Assembly (NCBI GenBank): GCA_905210415.1
Contig: CAJLWM010000003.1
Location: forward strand, 1-64,000
DNA: 64,000 nucleotides
Direction: 5' to 3'
Origin: an uncultured Prevotellaceae bacterium
Lineage (GTDB): Bacteria; Bacteroidota; Bacteroidia; Bacteroidales; Muribaculaceae
Under the pieces are notes generated by a model. That model was given only the letters and a program-made list of their open reading frames with translations. It was not told the origin of the DNA and ran no database searches. A program made the translations under genes and the position numbers. This document shows, piece after piece, positions 54,294 to 63,120 of the stretch. Numbering within the stretch: the stretch's first letter is position 1; every line of letters starts with the position of its first letter.

Positions 54294-55489
54294 AAGGATT
54301 GATGTGGAAATTGCTTCGCAAGCACGTGAGCGTGCTGCAACTCGGCGGATTTGCCGTGGCAAACCTTATAGGACTTACTATCGTGATTCTGGCTGTGCAA
54401 TTCTATCGCGACGTACGACCGATTTTCAACGACGACGAGAGTTTCATCAAGCGCGACTATCTGGTTATCACCCGCAAGGTCACTGGCATGGGGGCATTGA
54501 TGGGTGGCAGTTCAGAGTTCTCGGCTGGCGCCATTCAAGATATTGAGAATCAAGATTGGGTGAGAACTGTGGGCCGATTTCAGACCTCGGAATATAGCGT
54601 AAACGCCACCGTGGGACTCGGCTCAAGCGGACACTCTATGCAAACGCAGTTTTTCTTCGAATCTATTCCCGATGAGTTTCTCGATGTCAGCACATCCGAC
54701 TGGAAATTCGACGCCAATCGCCCCGAAGTGCCTGTGATAGTGTCGAAAGACTACCTCTCACTCTACAATTTCGGATTTGCCGCAGCCCAAGGCATGCCTA
54801 AGGTGAGCGAGGGCATGATGAGCATGATTCCGCTGCAATTCACGCTATCGGGCAACGGACTTAGCGACGTGCTCCCCGGCCGAATTGTGGGATTTTCCAA
54901 CCGACTCAACACCATCCTCGTGCCCGAATCGTTTATGCGCTGGAGCAACGAGCGCTATGGCAAGGGCGGCACCTCTGCCCCAAGTCGCTTGATAGTGGAA
55001 GTGAATACTCCCGGCGATGTGAAGATTCAGCAATATATGGACGAAAAAGGCTATGAGATAGGTGGTGACAAAATGAATAGCGGCAAAGCCAACTATTTCC
55101 TCACCGTGATTATCAGCATCGTGGTGGCTGTTGGCGTGCTCATCAGCCTGCTGTCGTTCTTCGTGCTCACCCTCAGCATCTACTTGCTGCTCCAAAAGAA
55201 CACCAAGAAACTCCAAGACCTGCTGATGCTTGGCTACAGCCCAGCCGAGGTGTCGGCGCCTTACATCAAGATGGTGGTGGCAGTGAATGCAGTTGTGCTC
55301 GTGGCAAGCGTAGCACTGATGCTCGTGGGTCGCTCGTGCTACATGCATATGATACACACATTCGGCATCAGCGGCAGCCCAATCTACGTGGCAATCGCTG
55401 TGGCGATAGTGATAATGGGCGGCATCACCGCTGGCAACGTGGCTTCAATACGCAGCAAAATCAATGGTTTATGGCATCAGAAGGAGTGA
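54290..55489 (+). CDS. FtsX/MacB-like ABC permease
   Basis: 399 residues: one N-terminal transmembrane helix (about 20-42), a periplasmic domain of about 220 residues, then three helices (about 262-292, 318-340 and 355-378). This is the MacB/LolC/FtsX topology, used for lipoprotein or peptide work in the periplasm rather than import. No membrane-fusion or TolC-like partner is beside it. Confidence 0.85.
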   Translation: MKGLMWKLLRKHVSVLQLGGFAVANLIGLTIVILAVQFYRDVRPIFNDDESFIKRDYLVITRKVTGMGALMGGSSEFSAGAIQDIENQDWVRTVGRFQTSEYSVNATVGLGSSGHSMQTQFFFESIPDEFLDVSTSDWKFDANRPEVPVIVSKDYLSLYNFGFAAAQGMPKVSEGMMSMIPLQFTLSGNGLSDVLPGRIVGFSNRLNTILVPESFMRWSNERYGKGGTSAPSRLIVEVNTPGDVKIQQYMDEKGYEIGGDKMNSGKANYFLTVIISIVVAVGVLISLLSFFVLTLSIYLLLQKNTKKLQDLLMLGYSPAEVSAPYIKMVVAVNAVVLVASVALMLVGRSCYMHMIHTFGISGSPIYVAIAVAIVIMGGITAGNVASIRSKINGLWHQKE

Positions 55490-55545
55490 TGCCTACTAAT
55501 TATAGTATTTTTGCCTTTTTCTCAATGATTTACAATAATTTGTTG

Positions 55546-55553
55546 TATCTTTG
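55546..55553 (+). promoter_or_regulatory. TAnnTTTG promoter box of the DUF3298 gene
   Basis: TATCTTTG, 26 bp before the ATG at 55580. Confidence 0.45.
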
Positions 55554-55579
55554 AGCATAAACACCAAATAGCATATTAT

Positions 55580-56455
55580 ATGAAGACATTCCAGACCATT
55601 ATTTCAGCAGCATTGTCGCTGATGCTTGTTGCCCTCATTGGCTGCAACAAGCAGAAAGGCACCGTTATCGACCACAGCGAGGGCGCTAACGGCGGCGACA
55701 TCAGCAACTACACGGTGTATGAAGAATACAAAACCGCCTCTGCTTCATATCTATGCGAAGGCGACACCACTTTCGGCAAATCCACCACTGTCTATACCAC
55801 CGCATCCATCTCGGTGCAATGGCCTCGCCGTTTCGGCGACGCCAATGTGAAGGCTCTGCAAGACACCATCATTGCCCACACTTTCATCGCGCCTAAGGCT
55901 TCTATTGACAGTTGCATCATCGATTTCGTTTCTAAGCCTATAGGCTACGGTGAATCGGTGCTCAAGCGTGTTGCCGATGTGCCTGAGCAAAGCGAAAACG
56001 TGCGCGTGTTGAGCAAAAACATCTCTGTGAAGACTGTGGGATTCTGCGAGAAATATGTGGTGTTTAAGATTGAGCAAGACCAATTCACCGGCGGCGCTCA
56101 CCCTAACTATTTCGCCAACTACGTCAACTATGATCTCAAAAACAAGCGCGTACTCACCTATGCCAACATATTCAAGCAAGGTTGCGACGACGCTTTGCTT
56201 CCTATACTAAAGAATGCCCTGCTGCACAACTACTATGCCGAGACTCTCGACGAGGTGGCTGAAAAATCGGGCATCTTCATCGACGAACTCTTTGTGAGCC
56301 ACAAACTTTATCTCACTGGCGACGACATAGTGTTTTTCTACAACCCTTACGACATAGGCCCATGGGCTATAGGCACTGTAGAAATCTCTGTGCCGGTGGA
56401 TGAACTCACCGACTTTATGTCGGATTACGGCAAAGCCCTATACGGGATAAAATAA
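55580..56455 (+). CDS. DUF4163/DUF3298 (RsiV-like) lipoprotein
   Basis: 291 residues, lipoprotein signal with Cys at about 22 (ALIGC). The soluble part has the DUF4163-DUF3298 order, with FTGGAHPNYFANYVNYDL as the DUF3298 hallmark and DDIVFFYNPYDIGPWAIGT near the end. The same fold forms the lysozyme-binding part of RsiV anti-sigma factors, but there is no anti-sigma domain here. Function unknown; cell envelope. Confidence 0.85.
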   Translation: MKTFQTIISAALSLMLVALIGCNKQKGTVIDHSEGANGGDISNYTVYEEYKTASASYLCEGDTTFGKSTTVYTTASISVQWPRRFGDANVKALQDTIIAHTFIAPKASIDSCIIDFVSKPIGYGESVLKRVADVPEQSENVRVLSKNISVKTVGFCEKYVVFKIEQDQFTGGAHPNYFANYVNYDLKNKRVLTYANIFKQGCDDALLPILKNALLHNYYAETLDEVAEKSGIFIDELFVSHKLYLTGDDIVFFYNPYDIGPWAIGTVEISVPVDELTDFMSDYGKALYGIK

Positions 56456-56573
56456 TCCCCCACGAAAACTTGCTAATCTCCTCTCCCCACGATTTTCCCG
56501 CAACCACATCACCACGCGTGTGATGGCAATTACTTTTAAGACTAATTGTTAGACAACCAAACCCATAACACTC

Positions 56574-58937
56574 ATGAGAAACTTATTATCAATAATCGCA
56601 CTCGTATTGTGCTCCATGGCGCACATCAACGCCCAAACAATACTGGTGGATATGTTTAAGCCCACCGAAGAAAACCAGTTGCGTTGCTACAAGACTCGCG
56701 ATGGCAAGCGTCTCGCTCTTGCCAACCTGCGCCTCGGCAGCGGGTTTCTTATCACCGCCCCAAGTTCTGGTCTGACAGGTAGCAACAAACCAGGCATTGC
56801 AGTCTACAACATCAAGGGAGCCTATAGCAAAATCTCTTTTGTGCTGGGTCCTGGTTTCGCCAACTCAGCATCAAATAAGTATAATGCCATCGTCACAGTC
56901 ACTGGCGACGGCAAGCGTCTGCTCGACCGTGTGGTGTGGGCATACGATGCCCCAAGCTACATCACGCTCGACGTCACTGGCGTGAACGAACTGAAGTTCA
57001 CCGTGCTAAAGGGCGGTCAAGATGTGGCTTTTGCCAATGTAAAGCTCTGGAAGACAGGACAAAAAGTGATTCCTGAACCAAACCCAATGAACCGCTTGCC
57101 TAAGGGCAAAATCAAACTTGTGGAGCAGCTGAAGCCTCATTTCACTCGCCACAGTGGTTGGGTCAACACCGTTTCCACTGCAAGAATCGACGGTGGCCCA
57201 AAGAATGTGGAATCAGTAAGCATCAACAGAAAGGAGTTTAAGTCGGGTTTGGTGTTCACTGCCGACGAAGGCCTCTCTGACGAAAAAGGCTGGAGCTACT
57301 TCTGGCTCAACAAGCGATACGACAAAATCTCGTTTATCATCGGTCCGCGCGACAACCAGAGTTCCAACGCAAGCGCATGGCTCGAAGTGAAAGCCGACAA
57401 AAAAATCATCTACGAGGGCATGGTGACTCAGAAAGACATCGCGCAGCAGGTCGTGCTCGACGTGGCTGGCGCTGAGCAGATTTCATTTATCAGCGAGCGA
57501 CGATCAAGCGATTTCCTCGGCTCTATCACCTTCGGCGTGGTAGACATCTATGCCTACCCAACAGGCTACACCGCTTCTCTGCCTACCACCGGAGCAGTCA
57601 ACCTCAACAAGGACAAAATCTCAAAGTTACCTGACGTTTGCCCATTGCTATCCAACATTCGCCCGTTCTCGGTGCGTGGCATGAGCAAAGCCGACAACAC
57701 AATATTCTACGGCGAATCGCAATACTACACCTTCTCAATGGGTGGCACAAAGTATTGGGAGGGGCTGTTGCTCACCACTGGCAACACCTTGCTGAGCGAC
57801 CGCATCGACTCATACGCCGAATTTGACCTCGCTGGCGAATTTGATTGGATTAGTTTCGATGCCGGATGCTTGAGCAAAAACCACATCCTCGACGACGATG
57901 TGCTGCGCATCTATGCCGACGACAAACTGATCTTCGAGAAAATGATTCACTGCACTTGGCCTAACCAGCACTTCGAGGTACCTGTGAACAAATGCCGCAC
58001 GCTGCGATTCGCTAAGCCCGGCAACGGCAAAGAGAAGCAAGTGATCATCGGTCTTGGCGACATCACCCTATATCGTGGCAAACCTGTGCCCAACGACCTT
58101 TTTGTTCACGAAGTGCCCGATTGCCCTTATGAGACCGACCTCATCGACCTCTGCGGCCGTCCATACTTCCACTATGTGGGCCGATTCGTGAGCACTCTCA
58201 CCGGATTCAATATGGACAACTGCTTCCACGACGGCAGCAGCGTGCGCTCTTGCTTCCACATGAAAGACAAGACCACTATCAACAAGGGTTTCATGCTCGA
58301 GACAAATATTCCGCTTGGTCTGGAAAATGTCACCGTGATGGACGCCGTGTTTATGTTCCTCACCGGCGTTGGTGCAAGCGTCAGCTCGTCTGATGTATCA
58401 GCAGCCACTGGCGTATCGGCAGGGGCAAGTTTCGCGCCGCCTATCTCACTGCTTCTGTCCGACTCAAGCAATAAACAATCGTCGGCAGCGGCATTTAATC
58501 CTTTCGGCGAATACGAGACTTGCACATTCACCGTGGCTAATATGACTGAGCACGTCGATGCTTTCGACGCCACTTTTGGTGTAACCACCGCGCCTCCAGT
58601 GAAGCTCAACGTGTTTGCCGACCAACGACTTGTGGGCGAATATTGGCTCGACAACAAGATGCAGCCAACCACCATCACCGTGCCTATTTTCAAGTGCAAG
58701 CAACTGATGTTCTGGCTTGAATGTGGCGACGTCCGTTCGGGACAATACGTGTTCTACGACTTGAAGGTAAGCAAAGCTCCGTGCAACATACCTATACCGG
58801 AGACTTACTCACCCACAAAGCACAAGCAGACAAAAGCAAAACAAAAAGACGACGGCAAAAAGAAGAAAAAAGGGAAAGGCTCTGCCGACAAAGTAGCCAA
58901 AGCAGCTTTCGACGTGCTCAACTCCATCTTCAAATAA
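56574..58937 (+). CDS. Large secreted protein with about four NPCBM-like beta-sandwich repeats
   Basis: 787 residues, signal peptide 1-20. Four units of about 140-180 residues repeat the same plan (about 21-165, 180-335, 350-510 and 520-755): a segment like YSKISFVLGPG or YDKISFIIGPR, then a strand pair like IVTVTGDGKRLLDRVVW, then ITLDVTGVNELKFTVLKGG or VVLDVAGAEQISFISERR. This is the pattern of NPCBM carbohydrate-binding domains. The fourth unit carries an insert. It ends in a Lys-rich tail (about 757-777) and a short helix. No catalytic domain. Confidence 0.7.
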   Translation: MRNLLSIIALVLCSMAHINAQTILVDMFKPTEENQLRCYKTRDGKRLALANLRLGSGFLITAPSSGLTGSNKPGIAVYNIKGAYSKISFVLGPGFANSASNKYNAIVTVTGDGKRLLDRVVWAYDAPSYITLDVTGVNELKFTVLKGGQDVAFANVKLWKTGQKVIPEPNPMNRLPKGKIKLVEQLKPHFTRHSGWVNTVSTARIDGGPKNVESVSINRKEFKSGLVFTADEGLSDEKGWSYFWLNKRYDKISFIIGPRDNQSSNASAWLEVKADKKIIYEGMVTQKDIAQQVVLDVAGAEQISFISERRSSDFLGSITFGVVDIYAYPTGYTASLPTTGAVNLNKDKISKLPDVCPLLSNIRPFSVRGMSKADNTIFYGESQYYTFSMGGTKYWEGLLLTTGNTLLSDRIDSYAEFDLAGEFDWISFDAGCLSKNHILDDDVLRIYADDKLIFEKMIHCTWPNQHFEVPVNKCRTLRFAKPGNGKEKQVIIGLGDITLYRGKPVPNDLFVHEVPDCPYETDLIDLCGRPYFHYVGRFVSTLTGFNMDNCFHDGSSVRSCFHMKDKTTINKGFMLETNIPLGLENVTVMDAVFMFLTGVGASVSSSDVSAATGVSAGASFAPPISLLLSDSSNKQSSAAAFNPFGEYETCTFTVANMTEHVDAFDATFGVTTAPPVKLNVFADQRLVGEYWLDNKMQPTTITVPIFKCKQLMFWLECGDVRSGQYVFYDLKVSKAPCNIPIPETYSPTKHKQTKAKQKDDGKKKKKGKGSADKVAKAAFDVLNSIFK

Positions 58938-58958
58938 CCCCAAATCACATCATAAAAA

Positions 58959-59004
58959 TAGCCCGACATAACAGAGCCTCGGCAATTGCTGTTATATCGG
59001 GCTA
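58959..59004 (-). terminator. Terminator of the OmpA gene (beyond MITE copy H)
   Basis: A 16-bp stem with one mismatch (58959-58974 with 58989-59004) followed on the minus strand by T5. It lies about 200 bp past the OmpA stop because MITE copy H sits in between. It may also end the plus-strand gene at 58937. Confidence 0.85.
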
Positions 59005-59014
59005 ATGATATTAT

Positions 59015-59197
59015 CCCAATTCGATCATTAGGGCTTGGCTGGATTTCGGAATTTTAGACGCGCAGATTTTGATTGATTTTTAATGAGTAATAGCAAGCTA
59101 TTGCGAATTAAAAACAAGCAAAAGATGCCTTATAAAAACCGAAAGACCCCAAGCAGTAGAAAAATCACTACATTTACGGCCTAATGACCGATTTGGG
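59015..59197 (+). repeat. MITE-like element, copy H
   Basis: 183-bp full-length copy between the OmpA stop codon (59207) and its terminator hairpin. Flanks ATTAT and TTTAC share only the central TTA. Confidence 0.9.
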
Positions 59198-59206
59198 TTT
59201 ACTTCC

Positions 59207-59926
59207 TTACTTCAATGTGCCTGCGTTGGCAGCGTTGATCATCGCTTCTGAAGCATACATATACACCTCTACGCGACGGTTTTGTTGCTTGCCTGCAGCT
59301 GTAGCATTGTCTGCCACTGGATTGCTTTCGCCAAGACCTTCAATCGACTTGATTTGCTTGGTGCTTACACCCATCTGGATGAGGTAAGTAGAAACCGATT
59401 GAGCACGCTGCAACGAGAGTTCTTCATTCTTCTGCATGCTCTGCTCGGCATTGCAGCCCTTCCAGCCAGCATTGTCGGTATAACCCTTAATGGCAACGTC
59501 CATATCGGTATTTTGCTTCAACACCTCGTTGGCAAACTTAGTGAGCGATTTCTTAGCGTCGTATTGGAGAGTAGACTTGCCGCTTGCAAACAAAATGCCG
59601 CTATCAAATGTCACCTTCACGGCTTGCAAACCGTTGTTGTCGGTCACTGTTTCCACCTTTGCGTTTTCGATTGCTTCAGCTTGCGCCTTTGCCTTATCCA
59701 TCTTCTTGCCGATGAGCGTACCTGCTGTAGCTCCCACTGCTGTTCCGAGCACGCCACCGATAGCAGCGCCCTTACCACCGCCAATGAGTGCACCGATGCC
59801 TGCGCCAAGAGCTGCGCCGCCACCAGTACCTACCAATGCGCCCTTTTGAGTATTATTCATTGAGCCACACGATGTAGTGGCAATCATAAGCACTGAGCAA
59901 AGTATAGCACTTAACAATTTCTTCAT
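59207..59926 (-). CDS. Glycine-zipper OmpA-family lipoprotein
   Basis: 239 residues from the ATG at 59926 (a GTG two codons upstream is less likely). Lipobox TTSC (about C20), a glycine-zipper segment (about 28-75) with repeated GxxxG, and a C-terminal OmpA peptidoglycan-binding domain (about 105-228) with KGYTDNAG and NRRVEVYMY. Resembles YiaD-like proteins. It anchors the outer membrane to peptidoglycan. Confidence 0.9.
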   Translation of the reverse strand: MKKLLSAILCSVLMIATTSCGSMNNTQKGALVGTGGGAALGAGIGALIGGGKGAAIGGVLGTAVGATAGTLIGKKMDKAKAQAEAIENAKVETVTDNNGLQAVKVTFDSGILFASGKSTLQYDAKKSLTKFANEVLKQNTDMDVAIKGYTDNAGWKGCNAEQSMQKNEELSLQRAQSVSTYLIQMGVSTKQIKSIEGLGESNPVADNATAAGKQQNRRVEVYMYASEAMINAANAGTLK

Positions 59927-60045
59927 AGTCACTTAATTTATTTTATTATTATTTGTTCAAAAAAATATTCTTCCTAATTCTCCATTTGGGCTCTCGCCTC
60001 TACCTATTTTAACAATATAGCTCCCGCTTTTGTTTAATCAAAAGA

Positions 60046-60088
60046 AGCCACGGAGCGTTTCACAGTGTGCTACTGAGCCTCCGTGGCT
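60046..60088 (-). terminator. Hairpin terminator of the 60132-61376 gene
   Basis: Perfect 10-bp stem AGCCACGGAG/CTCCGTGGCT (60046-60055 with 60079-60088), 44 bp past the stop; followed by a moderately T-rich stretch on the minus strand. Confidence 0.7.
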
Positions 60089-60131
60089 CATGTGTGTGCA
60101 TTTTATAGTAGAAAAAATCTTATTTCACTTT

Positions 60132-61376
60132 TTAGATTCCGCCATACGACAGTGTGGTGTAGAAGCGGTTGCTGCGATAGAAATACTCCAGCGAAACAAA
60201 TCCGCGGGCGTTGCCGCCATACCACGTTGAGCGTATGCCCTCATCATCCTCAATATATCTCATCGGCTGACCGTAGCGAGAGCAGAGGTCGCTATACAAG
60301 CGATTAAATCTGCCAAGGTCGTCATACGATGTTGAGTAGTGAAACTCTGCGCTCGACAGCGTGCGTCCGGTGCCATAATTAAGCATAACATCTGGCCAGA
60401 AGCAACTGAGTTCTTGAATGTTGCGCAGATACACCACGCCATCATAATAGCCGTCTATCTCATAACCACGATTAAACAGATAATCAAGCGATGTATAGTA
60501 AGCCGTACCAAATGTCAAGCCCAAAATACCGCTAATCACAGGGGCTCTGTGCCATGGACGATAGTGTGGAGGTGGCACTGGGCGGAAAATGTGATGGCAC
60601 ACTGGGCGAAAACTGCGATATGGTGGTGCCACTGGTGTGTGCCACGACCCTGGGCGATGAGTGATCACGCCATGGTGGCTTGGAGGCATGTGCACATGGC
60701 CCGGACCATTAGGCCTGCCTATACCTGGGCGGAAACCATCGTTTGGACGTCCATGGCCGTGTCCCGGACGGTAGCCATCATTCGGACGACCATTACCATT
60801 GCCCGGACGATAGCCATCGCTTGGATGACCATTACCATTGCCCGGACGGTAGCCATCGTTTGGACGACCACCACCATTGCCCGGACGGTAGCCATCATTC
60901 GGACGACCACCACCATTGCCCGGACGGTCGGCGATGTTGCCACCGGGGCGATTGTTGTTGCCCGGACGGCCACCTATATTGCCATTATTATTGTAGTTGT
61001 CTGTAGTTCGTTCGCCGAACTGACGACGAGTGCCATTTCTGCGAGCTTCCACATTAGCACGATCGCGACCACCCATATCACTTATGCCTGTGCGACCGCC
61101 ATTATTATTGTTTGGCCAATGACTCACCTCGTTGCGGGTCACGCGATTATCATTGCGATTTATGCTACCCATATCGCGGCGTTCGCCTCCACGGCGCGAC
61201 GACACTCCGCCTTGATTTACCGAAGAAGCGCCTCTGCGTTCTGCTATTGCCGAACGGCGTTCACTACGATTGTCGGCACGACCGCCACGCGATTGTGCCA
61301 AAGCCGATGATGCACCCATCAGCATTGCCGAAGCGAACAAAGCGCTTAATGCTATATGTAATGTAACTCGTCTCAT
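60132..61376 (-). CDS. Secreted Asn/Gly/Pro-repeat protein with conserved C-terminal domain
   Basis: 414 residues, signal peptide about 1-27 (cut after ALA). An Arg/Asn/Gly-rich region (28-140) leads into five tandem 13-residue repeats of the type GRPNDGYRPGNGN (about 150-220), a His/Pro-rich spacer, and a C-terminal domain of about 150 residues that is clearly homologous to that of 52346-53389 (GILGLTFGTAYYTSLDYLFN, IDGYYDGVVYLRNIQELSCF, WYGGNARGFVSL). It ends in an outer-membrane-like strand. No enzyme motif. Function unknown. Confidence 0.8.
   Translation of the reverse strand: MRRVTLHIALSALFASAMLMGASSALAQSRGGRADNRSERRSAIAERRGASSVNQGGVSSRRGGERRDMGSINRNDNRVTRNEVSHWPNNNNGGRTGISDMGGRDRANVEARRNGTRRQFGERTTDNYNNNGNIGGRPGNNNRPGGNIADRPGNGGGRPNDGYRPGNGGGRPNDGYRPGNGNGHPSDGYRPGNGNGRPNDGYRPGHGHGRPNDGFRPGIGRPNGPGHVHMPPSHHGVITHRPGSWHTPVAPPYRSFRPVCHHIFRPVPPPHYRPWHRAPVISGILGLTFGTAYYTSLDYLFNRGYEIDGYYDGVVYLRNIQELSCFWPDVMLNYGTGRTLSSAEFHYSTSYDDLGRFNRLYSDLCSRYGQPMRYIEDDEGIRSTWYGGNARGFVSLEYFYRSNRFYTTLSYGGI
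60730..60930 (-). repeat. 39-bp tandem repeat inside the secreted protein gene
   Basis: About five imperfect copies of a 39-bp unit encoding the 13-residue NDGYRPG-type repeat. Phase is kept, so copy-number change would only alter protein length. Confidence 0.8.
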
Positions 61377-61629
61377 AATCCATTTCTTTTATTAGTGAAT
61401 AATTCCCTTCTTTCTGATTTTAGACCTATTCCCCGCAAAAAGGTTTAACCCCCTCTCCCCCCGCAAACGCCCTCCCAATAGTGAAAAATTCCTAAAACCC
61501 ACCCATCCACCGCCCCCTAATCTCAAAAAACGCCAAAAGCAATAGCGTCTATAGCCGTGCTTTGACCTAAAAAGCAACTTCTCGACAAAGCATCATCGCC
61601 ATTTGGATATATTTGTCGTAATTAATGAT
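61377..61629. other. Intergenic region before the acyltransferase gene
   Basis: No gene seen; C/T-rich stretches and no repeat copy. A promoter box follows at 61630. Confidence 0.5.
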
Positions 61630-61637
61630 TAATTTTG
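61630..61637 (+). promoter_or_regulatory. TAnnTTTG promoter box of the MBOAT gene
   Basis: TAATTTTG, about 58 bp before the ATG at 61696. Confidence 0.4.
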
Positions 61638-61695
61638 TGGCACGCTATGCCATGCAGCAGCGCTAAAACAATCGCTATTCATCATTATCACAGAC

Positions 61696-63102
61696 ATGTC
61701 GTTCAACTCCATAGAATTTCTCATATTTCTTCCTATCGTGTTTTTGCTCTATTATACGAGCAACAAGCGCAGTTGGCAAAACCTGTTAATCGTTATCGCA
61801 AGTTACATCTTCTACGGATGGTGGGACACACGATTTCTGCTGCTTATAGCATTCACCACACTTTGCAGCTACGCCAGCGGTATAGCCATGCTGCGAACAC
61901 AACAACATCGCAAGGCGATATGCATAGCCAATGTGGTGCTCAACCTATGCATTCTCGGTGTGTTTAAATATTTCAATTTCTTTGCCGAAAGCGCAGCTGA
62001 CATTTTGCAGTTATTGGGCTTGCACGCCAGTTGGACTACACTAAACATTATTCTGCCCGTAGGCATAAGTTTCTACACTTTTCAGGCTCTAAGCTACACT
62101 ATCGACATCTACCGCGGCGACATCCGAGCCGAGCACGACGCGATGGCTTTTTTTGCATATATCTGCTTCTTTCCTCAACTCGTTGCCGGGCCTATTGAGA
62201 GAGCCACCAACCTGCTGCCACAGTTCAATGTTGCACGCTCCTGCAATCACGCCCATGCCATCGACGGCCTGCGACAAGCACTATGGGGATTCTTTAAGAA
62301 AATAGTGATTGCCGACAACTGTGCCCACTCTGCCGACATGATATTCAACAACTACACGCAGCACAATAGCGCGACTTTGATCTACGGAGCGCTATTGTTC
62401 TCCATACAGATTTACGCCGACTTCTCGGGGTATTCCGACATTGCCATAGGCGTGGCAAAACTATTCGGTATACGCCTTATCAGAAACTTCAACAACCCTT
62501 ACTTCTCACTCAGCCTAAGCGACTTCTGGAGACGTTGGCACATATCGCTGATGTCGTGGCTTCGCGATTATGTATATATCCCCCTCGGAGGCAACCGACA
62601 TGGCAATGCCATCACCGCACGAAACGTAAGTGCCGTGTTTTTGCTGAGCGGCTTGTGGCACGGTGCCAACTGGACCTTTGTAGCTTGGGGTGCATATCAC
62701 GCGCTCTTGCGACTGCCTCGCACACTCCTTGGCACAAAAGAAAAATCTCCCGACTCAATGAGCCTCATTGAGCGCATAATGCGTGGCTGCATAGTGTTTT
62801 CGCTCGTGGTGATTGGATGGATTATATTTCGCGCGCCAACCATTGCCGACGCTTGGCACTATATCTCGCTAATGATCACCAACGGGGGCTTCTCGATCTT
62901 CGGCATCAAGCGTCTGCTATGCCTTAATATCATCATTATGCTCGCCACTGAATACGCCATGCGCCATCATGAGCACGGACTGCAAATCGGCAATGGCGTG
63001 ATCAGAAGCACCACTCTGCGCTGGAGCATCTACTATGCCATAGCATGGACCATACTTTGGCAAACAAGCAGTTCCACACAGTTTATCTATTTCCAATTTT
63101 AA
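61696..63102 (+). CDS. MBOAT-family O-acyltransferase (AlgI-like)
   Basis: 468 residues with about ten transmembrane helices. The MBOAT core has FFPQLVAGPIERA, SLSDFWRRWHISLMSWLRDYVYIPLGG and GLWHGANWTFVAWGAYH, where the His of LWHG is the conserved catalytic residue. AlgI-type proteins pass acetyl groups across the membrane to an SGNH-like partner that acetylates surface polysaccharide. The next gene (18-bp gap) is a good candidate for that partner. Confidence 0.93.
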   Translation: MSFNSIEFLIFLPIVFLLYYTSNKRSWQNLLIVIASYIFYGWWDTRFLLLIAFTTLCSYASGIAMLRTQQHRKAICIANVVLNLCILGVFKYFNFFAESAADILQLLGLHASWTTLNIILPVGISFYTFQALSYTIDIYRGDIRAEHDAMAFFAYICFFPQLVAGPIERATNLLPQFNVARSCNHAHAIDGLRQALWGFFKKIVIADNCAHSADMIFNNYTQHNSATLIYGALLFSIQIYADFSGYSDIAIGVAKLFGIRLIRNFNNPYFSLSLSDFWRRWHISLMSWLRDYVYIPLGGNRHGNAITARNVSAVFLLSGLWHGANWTFVAWGAYHALLRLPRTLLGTKEKSPDSMSLIERIMRGCIVFSLVVIGWIIFRAPTIADAWHYISLMITNGGFSIFGIKRLLCLNIIIMLATEYAMRHHEHGLQIGNGVIRSTTLRWSIYYAIAWTILWQTSSSTQFIYFQF

Positions 63103-63120
63103 ATCTCCACATCACTCAAT

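Noticed and set aside
60730-60930. Regularly spaced repeats resembling a CRISPR array
   Set aside because: The 39-bp units are contiguous, in frame and encode a Gly/Asn/Pro repeat; there are no unique spacers and no cas genes.
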